5,513 bases of DNA from an uncultured Halieaceae bacterium (GTDB lineage Bacteria; Pseudomonadota; Gammaproteobacteria; Pseudomonadales; Halieaceae): the NCBI GenBank assembly GCA_913063005.1, contig CAJXZI010000150.1:1-5513 (forward strand). The letters run 5' to 3'. The position numbers and the translations under genes were made by a program. Below the pieces are notes generated by a model. It saw nothing but the letters and a program-made list of their open reading frames with translations. It made no database searches and was not told the origin of the DNA. Position 1 is the stretch's first letter, and every line of letters starts with the position of its first letter. Of the stretch, positions 4,869 through 5,513 are shown in pieces.

Positions 4869-5513
4869 TTCAGTTCCTCCAGCATCCGCTGATCAGTTGA
4901 TCAGCGAGTTCCGTAGAGGTCGAAAAGTATTACTGGTGCTTGACCAGAGTGATGGCGAGCAAACTGGTGTTGTGGCAATGGCCGCCGAATATTGCGAGGC
5001 CGACGACGTGACGTTTATGGCGCGACAAGCACGTGGTTTGGTGAGCTTGGCGCTGACTGAGGAGCGCTGTGAGCAGCTCAACCTGCCGCCTATGGTTGAC
5101 CCTGCAACCTCGGGAGCTGTGAAACTTTCCATTGAAGCGAGCACAGGTATCGACACGGGTATTTCTGCCGCTGACAGAGCGCGCACGGTCAGAGTTGCGG
5201 TGGCGGCCGATGCGAAGCCATCTGACTTGGTGCAACCGGGGCATATTTTCCCCGTCGCTACATTAAACGGCGGTGTGCTGATTAGGACCGGTGCTGCTGA
5301 AGCTGGGGTTGATCTCGCTTCACTGGCAGGCCTTACCCCCGCAGCGGTGTTTGCTGAGGTACTGGATAAGCAGGGCGAAATGGCGAATGCTGAGGCTCTC
5401 GTTGAATTTGCTGACACGCATGAGTTGATGGTTGGGCGAGTCACAGACCTTGTTGACTACAGACTAAATCATTCACGTACCGTTGATTTGATCCGAAGCG
5501 GCTTAGTTCAAAC
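4861..5513 (+). CDS. RibBA-type protein with degenerate DHBP synthase domain, C-terminus cut by window edge
   Basis: The frame is open from GTG 4861 to the right edge (217 residues). An in-frame ATG at 4846 is an alternative start; TAG at 4831 closes the frame upstream. The fold is that of 3,4-dihydroxy-2-butanone 4-phosphate synthase (RibB), which makes the four-carbon unit of riboflavin from ribulose 5-phosphate. Conserved stretches are MAAE (40-43), ARGLVSLALTEERCEQLNLP (58-77), TGISAADRARTVR (99-111), AKPSDLVQPGHIFP (118-131) and DLASLAGLTPAAVFAEV (150-166). The active site is not conserved. Aligned to E. coli RibB, Arg37 becomes Gly32, Glu40 becomes Thr35, Asp42 becomes Val37 and His153 becomes Ala145; Glu38 and Glu174 equivalents remain. 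The usual NTSAYGTGFTV-type loop is about three residues shorter. The ending YRLNHSRTVDLIRSGLV passes the normal RibB end, as in RibBA/RibBX fusions, so a RibA-like domain probably follows. The ribE overlap indicates translational coupling. Inference: inactive as DHBP synthase; the family assignment is secure, the function is not. Confidence 0.85.
   Translation, partial: MIDSVPPASADQLISEFRRGRKVLLVLDQSDGEQTGVVAMAAEYCEADDVTFMARQARGLVSLALTEERCEQLNLPPMVDPATSGAVKLSIEASTGIDTGISAADRARTVRVAVAADAKPSDLVQPGHIFPVATLNGGVLIRTGAAEAGVDLASLAGLTPAAVFAEVLDKQGEMANAEALVEFADTHELMVGRVTDLVDYRLNHSRTVDLIRSGLVQ

Noticed and set aside
4893..5444. Long minus-strand open frame of 183 codons opposite the ribBA-like gene
   Set aside because: It is the antisense shadow of a frame with clear RibB homology; its translation is Ser/Ala/Thr-rich with no recognisable domain.

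Overview
The window reads as ordinary, gene-dense chromosomal DNA from a gammaproteobacterium, probably a marine or other environmental lineage. The protein sequences resemble gammaproteobacterial versions, and the gene order glyA / nrdR / ribD / ribE / ribBA-type is common in that class. The base composition looks to be in the mid-50s % G+C by eye (not counted). I see no insertion sequence, phage gene, tRNA, rRNA or CRISPR array.

Layout. Positions 1-1031 hold the N-terminal 343 residues of a UDP-glucose 6-dehydrogenase (ugd) on the minus strand, running off the left edge. A divergent intergenic region of about 208 bp (1032-1239) follows. It contains a 16-bp palindrome plus a third half-site, all on an 11-bp period, and weak candidate promoters for both directions. 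The plus strand then carries glyA (serine hydroxymethyltransferase), nrdR (ribonucleotide reductase repressor), ribD (deaminase/reductase), ribE (riboflavin synthase alpha) and the start of a ribBA-type gene cut by the right edge. The intergenic gaps are 38, 8 and 49 nt, followed by an overlap. I see no terminator between these genes, so they could form one transcript.

Functional logic. GlyA supplies glycine and one-carbon units. NrdR senses ATP/dATP and represses ribonucleotide reductase genes. RibD and RibE perform the middle and final steps of riboflavin synthesis. The last gene should supply the four-carbon precursor (RibB domain) and perhaps the GTP cyclohydrolase II step (RibA domain, outside the window).

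Most notable observation. The DHBP-synthase domain of the last gene is clearly RibB-related but has lost most of its catalytic signature. The acidic loop usually reading DRENEGD is DGEQTGV, and the usual GHTEA motif is GAAEA, so the metal-binding His is gone. A further internal loop is shortened by three residues. The fold-determining stretches and the open frame are intact. This looks like a maintained but catalytically inactive or repurposed RibB domain, implying that an active RibB is encoded elsewhere. The rest of the window is conventional.
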